Assembly: GCF_000003855.2 (NCBI RefSeq)
Contig: NW_003101655.1
Span: forward strand, 372,001 to 436,000
Origin: Blastomyces gilchristii SLH14081
Lineage: Eukaryota; Ascomycota; Eurotiomycetes; Onygenales; Ajellomycetaceae
Direction: 5' to 3'
DNA length: 64,000 bases
Shown piece after piece: positions 10,640-22,451 of the stretch. Both the position numbers and the translations under genes were made by a program. Within the stretch, counting starts at the first letter, position 1, and every line of letters begins with the position of its first letter. The notes under the pieces are model-generated. The model did not search any database and had not been told where the DNA came from. It was given only the letters and a program-made list of their open reading frames with translations.

Positions 10640-12418
10640 AGAAGCCCTATTCTCCTAGTCCCATTGAGCACTAAATTGCAATGCTTATTGAACATTGGTC
10701 GCTTGTGTTCATTTTCCCCCCGACCATAACGTCTGAACCATTTACCTGTTGGAGATGGCCTTGGTAGCAGGAACATGCAGATTGAAATTTCAAATGCGGG
10801 ATACAAGAGCGAACCAAAAGGACCTGGCTTAAATTTATGTTGGCCCTAGGCAACGCAGTAGAAAATAGGAGTGGCCCATGCTAAAGCATTTCGCGAAGAA
10901 CCCAGCGGGAAGAGAGCGTTAGCAGCCGTCGAATTGATCAAAAAAAATAACGCCGAGGATGATAGCTGTGAATGCACATCCCAGACTGTTCGTATTGGTT
11001 GGAAACGCAAGCTGCTTTGCGTCTGAAGCTTTCTAAAAGAGTTGGAAAAAGGAAGTGCACGGTCTCGGGCGAAGGCCCAACTTTGCCGTGATGCAGCCAC
11101 AAGCTATCAATTCTACAGAAGCTACCTATATTTGATTTGAATTGCATGGCCTTACCAAGCTCAAACCCATCCAATACTGAAGGGATGTCAAAACCACCAT
11201 GAAGCCAAGAGCGGTCTTTCCTAGAGCATTATGAATCAACAGCAGCACAGACCTAAGCCATCGGCTACTCAAAGGAGTGTCCATCTAGGCTCTAATCTCC
11301 TGATTCATTGAAGTCACTATCACACAAACTGTGATAAACTCAAAGATCCAACATGCTTCTGAGAAATAGATCCCAGAATGCCACAAGGAACTGCTTTTGC
11401 TGCATTGCTTGCCTTCTCACTCATATGAGCATATGAATCCATCTCTCCAATTGTCCATATTGGGGGTAGCCCGCAAGCATCAAGGCCCAACCAGTAGGCC
11501 AAGCTGAGAGATTTTCCTCATGAGTAAACACATAGCTTCCAGAATTCAATCCCTGTGCAGTTCTGGATTTCCCAACCGGCAAGGCAATTATGGTGGCTAT
11601 GACCAGTGTGAATTTGGCCATGATGACACCAGTTTGGATTCTGTGCATGATATTTGAACGAATGTGGCCACAATTGCATGGGTTATCACACATCCCACAA
11701 AAACTCCATACACAGCTGGTGAGGACGCCGACCATTCATATGCAATGGAAGGAATGGACAAGAGCATCAGAGCGAACCCATCTGTGCATTGTCAGTAGGA
11801 ACCAAATGCATAGAAGGGTCTGATGGGAGATAAGGATTCATACAAGTCAATGGAACATATCTCCTCAATGAGACCAATGGTATTGCTGTATCCAACAAGG
11901 AAGCTGGGTGGCTTTCTAAACTTTTCCGGCTCGAGATAGTGTGTCCACCAATATAGACCACCAGATGTGGGAAGAGACGATGCAAGATCGGACTGGAAAA
12001 TATGTTATAGGTAGCGCACGGCAGCATAGATGTTGACTTACAATCGCAAGCCCAACAACAAAAATAAAGCCACTCGCCCTGAAAGATCATAGCACCGAGT
12101 TGTGAACTGGCGCATGTTCAACTTTCTCACCGAGTTTATATCTGCAAAGCACCCAAACCATACCCACAGGTCCGGCAGGGAGTGAGAAAGATAATGCGGC
12201 TACAATCGATGGCACAAGGCCAATGATGCTAAATGCAATAGCAAATGTTTTGAATTGAGGAATAATGACATCGAAGTTCCTGTTTAGAGCCCATCGTAGC
12301 TAGTTAAGAGCCGACATGTCAGTTTGATGACGGCAGGAAAAAATCCCCAGGAAGACAGGAGGATATCACAGAGGCCGAGAAGCTCCGCATCCACACGGTT
12401 CCGCAAGTTCTGAGTCAT
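10640..12418 (-). pseudogene. Decayed APC-type amino-acid/choline permease
   Basis: Minus-strand remnants of a fungal GABA/choline/amino-acid permease lie in correct order but in shifting frames. Near 12,250-12,180 the N-terminal motif AFSIIGLVPSIVAALSFSLP can be read. Around 11,560-11,500 FTHEENLSAWPTGWALML, about 11,460-11,350 PPIWTIGEMDSYAHMSEKAS and AAKAVPCGILGSIS, and near 10,940-10,850 FLINSTAANALF followed by ALAWATPIFY, are the usual mid and late transmembrane motifs. In between are several stops and frame changes that cannot all be introns (for example within the stretch 12,090-11,770). Base composition is ordinary, so this looks like neutral decay, unlike the CpG-loss seen at the right end. 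Limits are approximate. The nearest ATG upstream of the first motif is at 12418. Confidence 0.75.
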
Positions 12419-13720
12419 TGCGAATCATCAGGTAATCATCATATCCTCGAACCCCCCGTACGGGCAGTGCAGGCTACTTGTTATGTATGATAGCGGTGTT
12501 GACTCCAAGGGGGGAGAAGAAAGAAAAGCAGCAGAAGTAAAGGCAACGGTTAGGAAAAAGAAACAAAGACTATGGACAATTCATAGTCAGAAAGTTTAGA
12601 CAGTTTAGAAATGTTCCAACAGCAGCAGAAGAATCATTTAATAGAAAAGCTGAGAAAGTGCGGCATGAACTGCCGGGCAGTGTTTCACTCGGGCACATAA
12701 CTAATAGAGTTACAACCTGGAAATCTCTGCTATAACCGGCGATCATGCAATGACCAATGTCTATTAAAAAGGGGCAGCAACAAGGGTTAACTATGACAAA
12801 AGTCTGCTGCGTCGCCGCTTATAGACTGACTCCCTTGCGGCAGGGTATCTGTTCTGTTTGAAAATCTTTCCGATCCCAGGCATCATTGCTCCAATTGCCA
12901 CTCCATCATTCCAGGAGTGGATGAAGATGATGGTGGATGGGGAGGAGTTGACGAAGCTGGCGGCGGAAGACTGATCCCTAGTGGTTAATTAGCTAGAATC
13001 TAGCTGCAGGGGAAACTGCGTTGGCCAAAGCCGACTGAGTTTGACTGAGGATGGGTTTAGAATTAGCGGTTGTCGTCTATTGCCTGAGAGGGGGTGGGAG
13101 GTCTGGAGGTTTGCAGATTCCCTTTCGCATTGGCATGGAAACGAGGTCTTGTCCTCCTTGCTCTTCGCTAAGTCGATTGCTCTAGCATCGTATAGTACAA
13201 TGGGAAACATGGAAATAAAATTTGGCCCCTTTCAGCGTCACTGCCGTCTTGCAGATTGACTGTTAACCTCGAATGACTCTGCTCGCTAGAGATGTTGATC
13301 TCTGCAAACATAGGCAGAATTTGGGAGCTAAGTTACACCACAGATTAAAGCTTGATATTCCCACCCCTGCTTAGTTTACTGATTCCGCTTCTCAGGTGTT
13401 CAGGATACACTTCTTCAACTAACCGGGGAGACATTTATTAATTATTATAGGGCCCATTCCCGCGTAGCCCTAACCAGTCCATACTGGGCTAGCTCGATCG
13501 GCCCGCTGCCGATGACGTAGTTATGTAGCTGAGGATCTGGTCTTGGCACAACGCTAGGCTCGAAACAGGGAATTTGTTGGCAGAGCTCGGGAGCATCAAC
13601 ATCCACAACGTCCACACTCACTTCCCGCCACACATACCACACATCCCTCCCGTTATGAACTTATTACTACAGTAGCCGCATATCTGTGCGGCGTACACTA
13701 GCCCCTGGTAGTAGCCCACC
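12419..13720. other. Spacer upstream of the anoctamin gene
   Basis: About 1.3 kb with no supportable gene. The short ORFs on both strands (for example 13041-13259 and 12989-13210) overlap each other in opposite directions and resemble nothing I know. It presumably contains the anoctamin promoter. Confidence 0.5.
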
Positions 13721-16130
13721 ATGGGTGCTGGCATTCCTCACCAAAACACGCTGACGGAGAACTTCGAGGTGGATTATGTCGTGCTCTACCGCTTCTCCAA
13801 AGTTGGTTCGTGTGAAATATTTCCAGTCTTTACTAGTACAAGATAAACCCCATAGCTGACGGGCGTAGACAAAAATGAAGCTAAGGAGCAGTTCAAGAAG
13901 CTCATCCGAGTTCTATCAGATGTCGGGCTGCAGACGGAGGTGCGTCCCGGAACAGACCAGAGCCTTCTGATATTTGTAAAGGCCCAAGAGAAATCCTTGG
14001 GTGAAGCTATATATCGATCCAGGTACGCTCCGTTCCGGTCTGATTTATGAACTCATTGTGCGCTTTTTCAAATTAACCTGCCCACACATACATAGGGTAC
14101 GGGATTGGCTGCATGGTGTGCGCAATTCGCAACCAAATCCCAATGCGAAGGGCTCATATACCCCTGAGACCGACGCAGAACGGCTCCTCATGGTGTACAA
14201 TATGATCACTGCTCCCAGCAACGAAGGCGGTGCAGGAATAACTCCCAAATACGGCGAGTGGAACCATGTAGACTCATTCTTCCCATTGCACGACAAGCTC
14301 CTCAACAAGACGTGGATAAAAGCCTGGACCAGTAAAACATTCCTTACGGCGGATGACCTCGACCAAATCCGGAACCACCACGGTGAAAAGATCGGCTTCT
14401 ACTTCGCTTTCTTGCAGTCGTATTTTTCATTCCTCGTCTTTCCCGCCGCCTTTGGTGTTGCGTGCTGGGTTCTTCTGGGCAATTTCTCCATCGTCTATGC
14501 GATCGTGAACTGTCTGTCATGCGTCCTGTTTGCCGAAATGTGGAAGCGACAGGAAAGAGACCTGCGGATTCGCTGGCAAGTGAAAAATGTTTCCGAAATC
14601 CGTACCAAGAGAAGGGAGTTCCAGTATCTTTTGAAATCCGTTGATCCTGCGACTGGAGAGGAATTGCTGCTATTCCCGTCAACCACGCGTCTAGGCAGAC
14701 AGCTTCTCCAGGCACCCTTTGCAATTGTCGCAGTTCTTGCATTGGGTACTCTAATAGCTACTTGTTTTGCGATTGAGATCTTCATTTCCGAAATTTATGC
14801 TGGGCCCTTCAAGTCATATCTCGTCTTCATCCCCACAATCTTGCTCTCTTTATTTGTTCCCACTATCTCCGCCGTTTTAACCAACATCGCGAAGCGTCTC
14901 ACCGACTACGAGAACTACGAGACGCAGGACAGTTACGACGTGGCGCTAACCCACAAAATCTTCGTTCTGAATTTCATCACATCCTACCTCCCAATCTTCC
15001 TCACAGCCTTCGTCTACGTGCCATGCGGCCGAGTGATAGTCCCATATCTCGACGTATTCCACCTGACTGTCAGCCCATTTACAACATCATCGGAGATGGA
15101 CGAGCTGCAGAAGTCCGCATCGGCCTTTCAGATCAACCCATCCCGACTCCGCAAGCAAGTAATTTACTTCACCGTCACCGCGCAGGTCGTCAACCAGGGC
15201 CTCGAGATCGTCCTCCCATATGCCAAACGGAAGCTCATGCGCAAGTACCAAGAATACACTCAAGAAAAAGCCAAATCGACGAAAAGCAGTGGCTCGTCCA
15301 CGCCTGAAGCAGCTTCCGCTACGCCCGCTGCAGCGATCTTAGAAGACGTCCCCAGCGAATCTGAATTCCTCACCCGCGTCCGCGATGAGGCCTCACTCAC
15401 TGAATACGATGTCGCCGCTGACTTGCGCGAAATGTGTGTCCAATTCGGCTACCTCTCCCTCTTCTCCGTCATTTGGCCGCTTGTCCCACTCTCCTTCTTG
15501 GTAAACAACTGGGTCGAGCTACGCTCTGACCTGGTCAAGATCTGCATAGAATGCCGCCGGCCCGTCCCCTTCCGGTCCGACAGCATCGGCTCCTGGGTGC
15601 AGTCGATCGAGTTCCTCGCGTGGCTGGGCAGTATCACGAATGCGGCGTTGGTGTACATGTTCTCCAACGACGGGCTTGGGCCGGATGGCAGCTCCTCACA
15701 GATTACCGGGTGGGTGTTACTGCTTGTCATATTCTTCGCGGAGCATATATACCTTATCATACGGCTGGTGGTGCAGGTAGCGATATCCAAGATCGAGACA
15801 CCGGCCACGCGCCAGGAGCGTGTGGAGCGGTATCTAGTGCGTAAGCAGTATTTCGACGCAACGCCGGCGCGGGAGAAGCAGGATAGTGGGGTGGCGGGTG
15901 TGGATACGGAACGCCATGCGCATAGTTCTCAGCATGACAATGGACAGGAGAAGTCGACAGTCACGCGGGAATCACTAGAAGAGGATGCGCGGCGGATGAG
16001 TCAGCACGATTCGTCGGTGGGGGATGTGTTCTGGGGCCGTCAGCGGGGTACCTGGGAGGTGAGCGTTGTCGGGGAAGGTATTATTGAGGCGGAGTTGAGC
16101 ACGGGCGTGGAGGAGAAAAAAGTGCAGTAA
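13721..16130 (+). CDS. Anoctamin/TMEM16 family protein (Ist2-like lipid scramblase or channel)
   Basis: Polytopic membrane protein of the anoctamin family. Fungal members such as Ist2 tether cortical ER to plasma membrane, and the afTMEM16/nhTMEM16 type scramble phospholipids in a calcium-dependent way. Three exons: 13721-13805, 13869-14022 and 14096-16130, 757 residues (fungal TMEM16 about 735). After the cytosolic N-terminal domain (YVVLYRFSKVDKNEAKEQF, then LLMVYNMITAPSNEGGAGI) comes the typical IRNHHGEKIGFYFAFLQSY entry into the first helices. CVLFAEMWKRQERDLRIRW, RLTDYENYETQDSYDVALTH, KIFVLNFITSYLPIFLTAFV and EYDVAADLREMCVQFGYLSLF follow. These correspond to conserved anoctamin blocks, the last including acidic residues of the calcium site region. 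The C-terminal 120 residues are hydrophilic and low in conservation, without the long basic tail of yeast Ist2. Substrate (lipid or ion) is inferred from family only. Confidence 0.92.
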
Positions 16131-16241
16131 GTATTCTTGTTAGGATTGGGGTGTGAATGTTAGGAGGCAAATAGGTTTTTGGAAGATGAGTGAGTGTTGG
16201 CACCGATGGATAGGATAGGGCTAGCATTGTTCCTTTGACTT

Positions 16242-16244
<3 letters not shown>

Positions 16245-16281
<37 letters not shown>
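16245..16281 (+). repeat. 37-nt poly-T tract
   Basis: An uninterrupted T run about 115 nt downstream of the anoctamin stop codon. A 21-nt poly-A run follows at 16491-16511 before the tRNA gene. Confidence 0.9.
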
Positions 16282-16282
<1 letters not shown>

Positions 16283-16566
16283 GTGGGGTTTGGGGGTTGA
16301 TTTTCGGTTTCTCGAGCATGCAGCATACATGTTGGTTCCGCGAGAGTGCAGAGGTTTCATTTGCACGTCATTCTTTCCTAGTCAGTCTGATGTCTTGATA
16401 TTCTGCGTTGAGTTCCGCCTTCTTTTTCTTTCCTAGAGTAACATGTAGCTACCATCACATATCATTCGTGGATCAGAAAGCGCAGAGATCAAAAAAAAAA
16501 AAAAAAAAAAAGAGAGAAGAGAGAGAATTATGTGAGGTAAGCAAGAGATTTAATTTCAAAGCAAGG

Positions 16567-16571
16567 AAAAA
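16567..16571 (-). terminator. RNA polymerase III terminator of tRNA-iMet
   Basis: On the minus strand a T5 run lies 13 nt beyond the 3' end of the tRNA, the position and form expected for Pol III termination. Confidence 0.7.
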
Positions 16572-16584
16572 GGAATCTTTCTTT

Positions 16585-16655
16585 AGCATGTCTTGGTTTC
16601 GATCCAAGGTCCTCCGGGTTATGAGCCCGGCGCGCTTCCGCTGCGCCAACATGCT
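16585..16655 (-). tRNA. Initiator tRNA-Met (anticodon CAT)
   Basis: Read on the minus strand the 71 nt fold into a full cloverleaf: acceptor AGCATGT/ACATGCT (7 bp), D arm GCGC-AGCGGAA-GCGC, anticodon stem CCGGG/CCCGG with loop CTCATAA (anticodon CAT), and T stem CTTGG/CCAAG with loop ATCGAAA. No intron. It is the initiator and not the elongator tRNA because of the A1:T72 acceptor end, the three consecutive G:C pairs next to the anticodon loop, and the A54/A60 T loop (ATCGAAA in place of TTCRANY). CCA is not encoded. It lies between the anoctamin gene and a Zn2Cys6 regulator. Confidence 0.93.
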
Positions 16656-17149
16656 CGGCTGGTGATAAAGTGGCGCAGATAGCAGTATACTAACCTACAA
16701 TACTCCGTACAGCGGTTGGGATGACTCGATGTATTATTAGTCATCTAGTTACTATAGTTATTATATACGGCGTAGGTCAGATGAGAAGATGGTCTGAATG
16801 CCAAGACTGACTAAATCATTATAGCACTACGCTGTATACTAATTATATTAGGGCTAGTGTCATTGATTGTCCATTTATGTGGAATTAAGCTTTGACCCCG
16901 AACAACAACTTGCTCCCCCTAACCACGTACCCAGGCTTATATGTAGAACGTCAACTCCACTGCGGTGCAGTCATGGATGGATGATTTACCTCCAGGCCGG
17001 TTTCCTACACGTTCTTCCCCAGAATCAGCCCACCACGACCCAGCCGACAAGGAGGAAGCAGAAAAGTAATTTAACACAGTTATAAAGAAGAGAAAACCAT
17101 CATAGCGAATCCGTTGGGGCTTAATTCTTTAGCAGGCCCTACGCAAGGG
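16656..17149. other. Spacer upstream of Zn2Cys6 regulator 1
   Basis: No gene recognised. Contains TACTCCGTAC at 16701-16710, one of several copies of this motif in the window. Confidence 0.5.
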
Positions 17150-19608
17150 ATGGCATCACCCGTAGAAACGGCCGCGGAAGATGCGTCAAAACCTCAAGTT
17201 GCGCCTCCATCCTCAGAGGCTGGTAGGAGCAAATGCCGAGCCAAGCAGTCCTGTATTCCTTGCAGGACTCGCAAGGTCAAGGTGGGCTGACCCCCTCTCC
17301 CCCCTTTCTCCCCAAGAGCACACCTCGAGCTATGAACCCAGCTAATTCCGAGTAATTCACAGTGCGATCGAATAAAACCATGTCACGCCTGTTGTGTTCG
17401 CGGGCTGCCTTCCGAGTGCGAATACCTTGCCAGCAACGAAGATCGTTTCCTCATTACCCAGGCTGACGCCGTTGCGGGCCTAAGGAAAGAAGTTGGGAGG
17501 TTAAAACAACAACTGGCGGCTCTTGGCCACGTTCCTGGCTCAGAGCTTGATACAGTAGAAAAGGATCGCAGTCATACGCCAAATCCATCGTTACGGAAGA
17601 GCCCGTTCGCCAATTCGGTCCCATATGAAAAGTACGCAACTTTAGAAGCAATTGTTAATACTATTGCCACTGCGCCTCCAGATATCGTGGCAAATACAGT
17701 TGCCCAAATCAGAAAGGGCACTTTGCTGGAGGGCATAACCGTACCTTCCCCGCCGCTACCGAAGCAGCCTTTTTCTCCTGCAGATTTTCAGATACTCTCC
17801 TCAGAATCCACCTTTAGTGATACTCAAAGTGGCGGTTTGTTCATGCCCTGCCCTCTACCCGCGGTTAAAGCTCTTCCAGCAATTGTTTTTCATGGCTGAT
17901 GCCAACAGCTTGCAGTGCAAGTATATGATGAGGAATGTAGACAGTTCAAAAAGTCCAAAGCCGGGCTAAAATGTGAACCCGCCGATAACGCCTATAGTGA
18001 TGACTCCTCCACGCGCTCCCTGTCGATCCCTTCAGTCTCCCTTGCAATGCGTAGAAAACCAGAGAGTGGGGATAGTTGCTTAAGGACCCTCCCTACACCT
18101 GAGAGCAACAAGGCCAGTAACATTGGTCAGGCTTTTCGGGAATCTGAAGGCCTTAGTCAAGGTACTACCATCGGTTGCATGTACCCTGAGACTCTTTTGC
18201 TGACATTCTCGTAAAGTACAACCTCCTCCGCGAAAACGGGGACGCGACGCAGCTGCGTTTATGACCCCTGTTTCACAGAAAAATTTCTTGATGGAAGGTT
18301 TTCTTAACCGCTTTCTAGACGATTTCAGCCCGGAAGTCGACGGCGAAACCATCGGAACGTCGCAAACCATTCGTTCCGCTGCAGGCATAAGAATGTTCTC
18401 ACCAGTTCTGTCCGATGCGTTTAAGGCGGTTGCCCTGAGCTATTTTGGGCACGAGGTCGGTGACCAACGAATTGAACGGACTGGCTCCCAAATCCATGTT
18501 TCTGTGCTTCGGAAATTGCAGGAGGCTATATATAATATGCACCAGACCAACTCCCAGGGTATCCTACTAACTGTTTGCCTTCTCATGTGTTTCGAAGTAT
18601 GGATTTCCCTCCTTGATATATTTACCCTATGATCGTATATCCATGTCTCTAACATATGCACGTGTTCGACAGAGTTTTCGACGCACGACAAGTGAATCTC
18701 TGGTGAATCACGCCTACGGAGCCCTGAAACTTTTGGAGTACCGAGGCCCGCAGAACCATATGTTTGGCATAGATCATTCTTGTTTCGCAGAACTTCGACC
18801 ATACTGGGTAGGTTATTGGTATTTGCGGCTTCCCTCCTTAATATAGAGTGACCAACTAAACTGGATATAGGTATCTCTAGCCCTAATCACCCGAAGACCG
18901 ACATTTCTCGCGAGAGAAGAATGGAAAACTATACCTTTCTCAGCCGGTTCGTCTTCCAAGGACATGATGCACCATCTCCTAGATCAAGTGGTGGACATCC
19001 CTTCATACCTCGCACAATTTGATCGGTTCATGGAAGGTCTCAATTCGGGCTATATAAATTACGCTGAAGTAGCAGCTACTCAAAGGATGCTCTGGTCCTG
19101 GGTCAGCGACCTTGATCAGCGACTACGCCAATGGAAGAAAAATTGGATTGATACAGCTACCGCTCGCCAACCCACCGAAGTAACAAACCAAGGCAGCGAC
19201 CCATTTCCTGTATTCCGCTGCCGCGACCTCACTTCAATGGATATAATCACCCCAACCACTCTAGTGTATCCAGACCTACGAATTGCCCATACAATGTGTG
19301 TGTACTATGCTTCCCATCTCATCCTTTCAGCAGCCGATACGAGACCATCGGCCTCTTTGCAACCTAGAGAGCAATACGAGTTTGCATGCAATATTTGCCG
19401 GAGCATGGAGTATTTCATCCGTAAAATTCCAGGCAACCTCGTTAATCGGATGGCGTTTCCTCTACGTGTTGCCTTCGATGTAATGCCAGAGTCGAGCCTT
19501 GAGCGAAGGTATATTATCGACATATTTCGCTTGGTGAATGACCGGTACAAGCTCAAACTATGGGGTACTACAATCCCGGAAATATCGTCTAAACGAAGAC
19601 TTGGGTGA
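17150..19608 (+). CDS. Zn2Cys6 transcription factor with Fungal_trans_2-type domain
   Basis: Fungal binuclear-cluster regulator. Proposed exons: 17150-17281, 17363-17863, 17909-18161, 18217-18596, 18673-18807 and 18871-19608, 712 residues. The finger is CIPCRTRKVK-C-DRIKPCHAC-CVRGLPSEC (C-x2-C-x6-C-x5-C-x2-C-x8-C), with an intron between the third and second cysteines from the Lys side, a common position. A short coiled segment follows (GLRKEVGRLKQQLAALG). The C-terminal half resembles the Fungal_trans_2 regulatory domain (MMHHLLDQVVDIPSYLAQFD, LRQWKKNWIDTA, PDLRIAHTMCVYYASHLIL). An in-frame TGA at 17897-17899 is removed only by assuming a 45-nt intron 17864-17908 (GTTAAAG donor, GGCTGAT branch-like site, AACAG acceptor). 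If that is wrong the gene is interrupted. Target genes unknown; the MUP1-like permease is its downstream, convergent neighbour. Confidence 0.8.
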
Positions 19609-20165
19609 TAATATCCATTACTTTGCTTTATTTTCTCCCTTTGGTTTAGCATGGCGTTTGGGACGGGATTTTCTTGGTGGTTTGTTTGCTCGTTCTGGAT
19701 TAGCGGGGTGGCATTGGTTGTTCCCTTTGATTTTAAATGTTAATGACCTCTATATATCCCGTTGTGGTGTACGGCTAGCTAATTCTCAAATTTTTAATGT
19801 ATATTTATAATGACTCATGCTTTGCGCCTATTTTTTTCCCTACCTTCCACTCCACGACAAGGTTATTTCCCCTCGAAACCTGTCTGGCTGTAGTGTGATG
19901 TGCGAATGACCGGTTACCCAGATGGTTGAAACGATATTAACTTCGGGGAGGTGAATTGAGAGTTTGGAACTGGAATCTCATAATTCTCTATCCCGGAGTG
20001 GCTATTTATGTATTTGGTAGGTATTAAATATCGTTCAATCTATATAAGCATCCTGCAACTGGTTATCAACTATCAGCCGAAAACAAATAGGAATAAAACT
20101 TTGAATCCGTTATAAGCCCTACACCCGAACACCCGAGTCTATTTTCCAAACACCATAGAGAACCA
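19609..20165. other. Convergent spacer between regulator 1 and permease
   Basis: About 560 bp between two convergent genes, AT-rich, with no supportable gene. It should hold both 3' UTRs. Confidence 0.5.
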
Positions 20166-21926
20166 TTATATTTTTAATCTGACAACCTTCGTGACACTAA
20201 CACCATCTTCCAAAATTTCTGTTTTTTCCTCTAGAACATACCCCTTCCAGCGAGGAATGAGAACCGCCCACAAGTACCAGTAAACCGCAGCGAGGGTCAA
20301 TCTACAATATCATTAGCAAATAGAAAGGTATAAGCAGGCAACCAGAGATGAGGGGGGAAACGTACATCCCTACACCAACGATCGCATATGTAGCGTAAAA
20401 GAAACTCACATCCCCTTTCCCATCCTTGGGCGGGAAGAAAGGAGCTGCAAGAAGTCCGATGGAGAAGACAATTGAGATCCAGACAGCAGAGGTGCAGGCT
20501 TTGAACGGACGAGGTAGATCTGGGGGCTTATATCTCAATATGAGAAGGCCAACTGAAAGTGCTAAGGTGATGATTTGGATCGGGTAGCCTTCTACATCAA
20601 GGATGAAACTGTATGCGTCATCAGAGGGAGCGAGGATGATCACTAGAAGTGACGGGATGTAGTGGACTATAAATCCGCCCAACGGCGTGTTGAAAGGCCT
20701 GGACGTTGAAAGGAGGCGTGAAAAGGGCAGGAAACCTTGGCGAGCGATTTCTTGGTTGAGACGAGCCTGTACGATGGGAAGCAATATTATTAACTAGATG
20801 AGGGCCAGAGGCTAAAGCCTAGGGCTAGAAACATGTTGACTTACCGCAGTGAAAGCCACGACCATGACGTTTCCGGCAGCAGAAATTGCAATCGCCAGGG
20901 GTAGAGCCGTCCTTCCAAAGCCTGATCCAAACACCCCTTCGAAAAATAACGCAGCAGTAAGTTCTCCACTGCGCTTAATGTCCTCAAGCGGTATCACACA
21001 GAAGTAGGCAATGTTTATGAGTAGATATAAGAGTACAGTAGACACAAGAGCCGCGGGACCCACGACCTTCAATGTCCGTATGGGGTCTTTCACCTCGCTT
21101 AGAACAGTATTGACATTATTCAATCCCGCATAGGAGTAACTGACTTTGAACATCGCAGTTGACAAAGTTAAGAGGCCCCAGTCAGAGTTTTGCCATAGGG
21201 AGCCCCAGGAATATCCTCCGTTTTGGGGAGCGGAACCGGAAGGAGTTCCTTGCGCCAAAGCGACGACATAGATACCAGTACACGCGATAACAAGAACAAG
21301 AAGAATCTTGATCCATCCAAGACTATTTTGGATCCATATCCCAGCCCTAAGAAAACAGCTGTGAATGAGAACAATGGCCGTCAACAACCCAGCAGCAAAG
21401 AGTTTCCTATTAATGTCCGTCGCTTCAATACCCAGGGCAAACACCAAGTACTGACCAAACACAACACAGTTTCCCGTCGTGAAGGTCAGGAGAACAGCCT
21501 GGACAGCAACTAAGGTTGATGTGAGGAATCGCGGGTATCGATACGTGAATTCAAGATAGACTTTATGGCCCCCTGAGCGCGGCAACATACAACCGTACTC
21601 TAACCAGACAGCCAGATTCGCCGCTGAAATAGCGGCTCCAACCATCCATACACAGAGTGATAGGCCAATACTGCCAACAGACTTAGTAATGATGCCGGGC
21701 GTTGCAAAGATCCCTGTGCCAAAGATCCGGGAAATCACAATGATATATGCGCTGGTCCGAGAAAGCGTCCTGGCCCTATAGGCTGCTTTGTTGCGGGGGA
21801 CGTCATTGTCCAAGCTTTGTTGATGGTCGCCTTGCTGCGGTAGTAGACCCCCATACTGAAGTTCTCACTTTCTGATGCGTTGGTAGGAAGAAGGGGACGC
21901 TGAAGAGGGTCGATAGTGTTTTTCAT
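20166..21926 (-). CDS. High-affinity methionine permease (MUP1)-like amino-acid transporter
   Basis: APC-superfamily transporter of the LAT/MUP1 branch, expected in the plasma membrane. Exons on the minus strand: 21926-20845, 20766-20366 and 20301-20166. The body reads through typical segments: RTSAYIIVISRIFGTGIFAT (helix 1 with the G-rich substrate motif), GCMLPRSGGHKVYLEFTYRY, AMFKVSYSYAGLNNVNTVLS and EVKDPIRTLKVVGPAALVST, then ARLNQEIARQGFLPFSRLLS and a short cytosolic tail ending VTKVVRLKI. The first ATG (21926) gives MKNTIDPLQRPLLPTNASES, a plausible acidic N-terminal tail, but its frame differs from the body. Exon 1 is 1082 nt where 1083 is required, so one base seems missing near 21850-21862 (around the GAACTTCAGTATGGGGG stretch). 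No splice pair that fixes it was found. Either a recent inactivating frameshift or a sequence error. Substrate inferred from family. Confidence 0.82.
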
Positions 21927-22451
21927 GCTAGGTTACAAGAGTCCTACTTTCAATCTCCCTCTGACAGCACGGAGGGAATATAACAACAAGAGAGTAGACG
22001 AGCAAGATATTTCAGGAGAATGAGGTCGGAGTTGGATTTAATTAGGGCTAATTTGCCCAAACGAGAAGCGGGTAAATCCACGTGACATCCCACTTGGCCC
22101 CTCACTTGTCCTTAACTTACAGGTTATTGAGGAATTATTTTCTTCTCGACTGGGTGGGTGTTGAGAGTCATAGAAGAGCATTTATTCTGTATTGTTCTTC
22201 AACCTGATAAGGATACTTAACTTTGGCAAACGATGGCCGTCTAAGTACTCTACAAGGGTGTTTACCCAGCAGGCAAATTTAACGGAAACCTGTTGTCTAT
22301 ATAAGCGCCTACGGCTAACAAGCGCATCCAAGGAAGCCAGGAAGCCATGAACTTTGGCGTCTTCCCTCAAATATAAATAGAGCAGAGTCAACTGGCATAT
22401 GCTGTGTGATGATGCCAAATTGCCAGAATTGTCACTGTGACAAAGTAACCT
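21927..22451. promoter_or_regulatory. Divergent promoter region, permease and regulator 2
   Basis: The 525 bp between the divergent starts of the MUP1-like permease (minus) and the second Zn2Cys6 regulator (plus). No other gene seen. Shared control is an inference from the arrangement. Confidence 0.45.

Noticed and set aside
16081..16366. Minus-strand Lys-rich ORFs
   Set aside because: They read through the poly-T tract downstream of the anoctamin gene and start in unrelated spacer.
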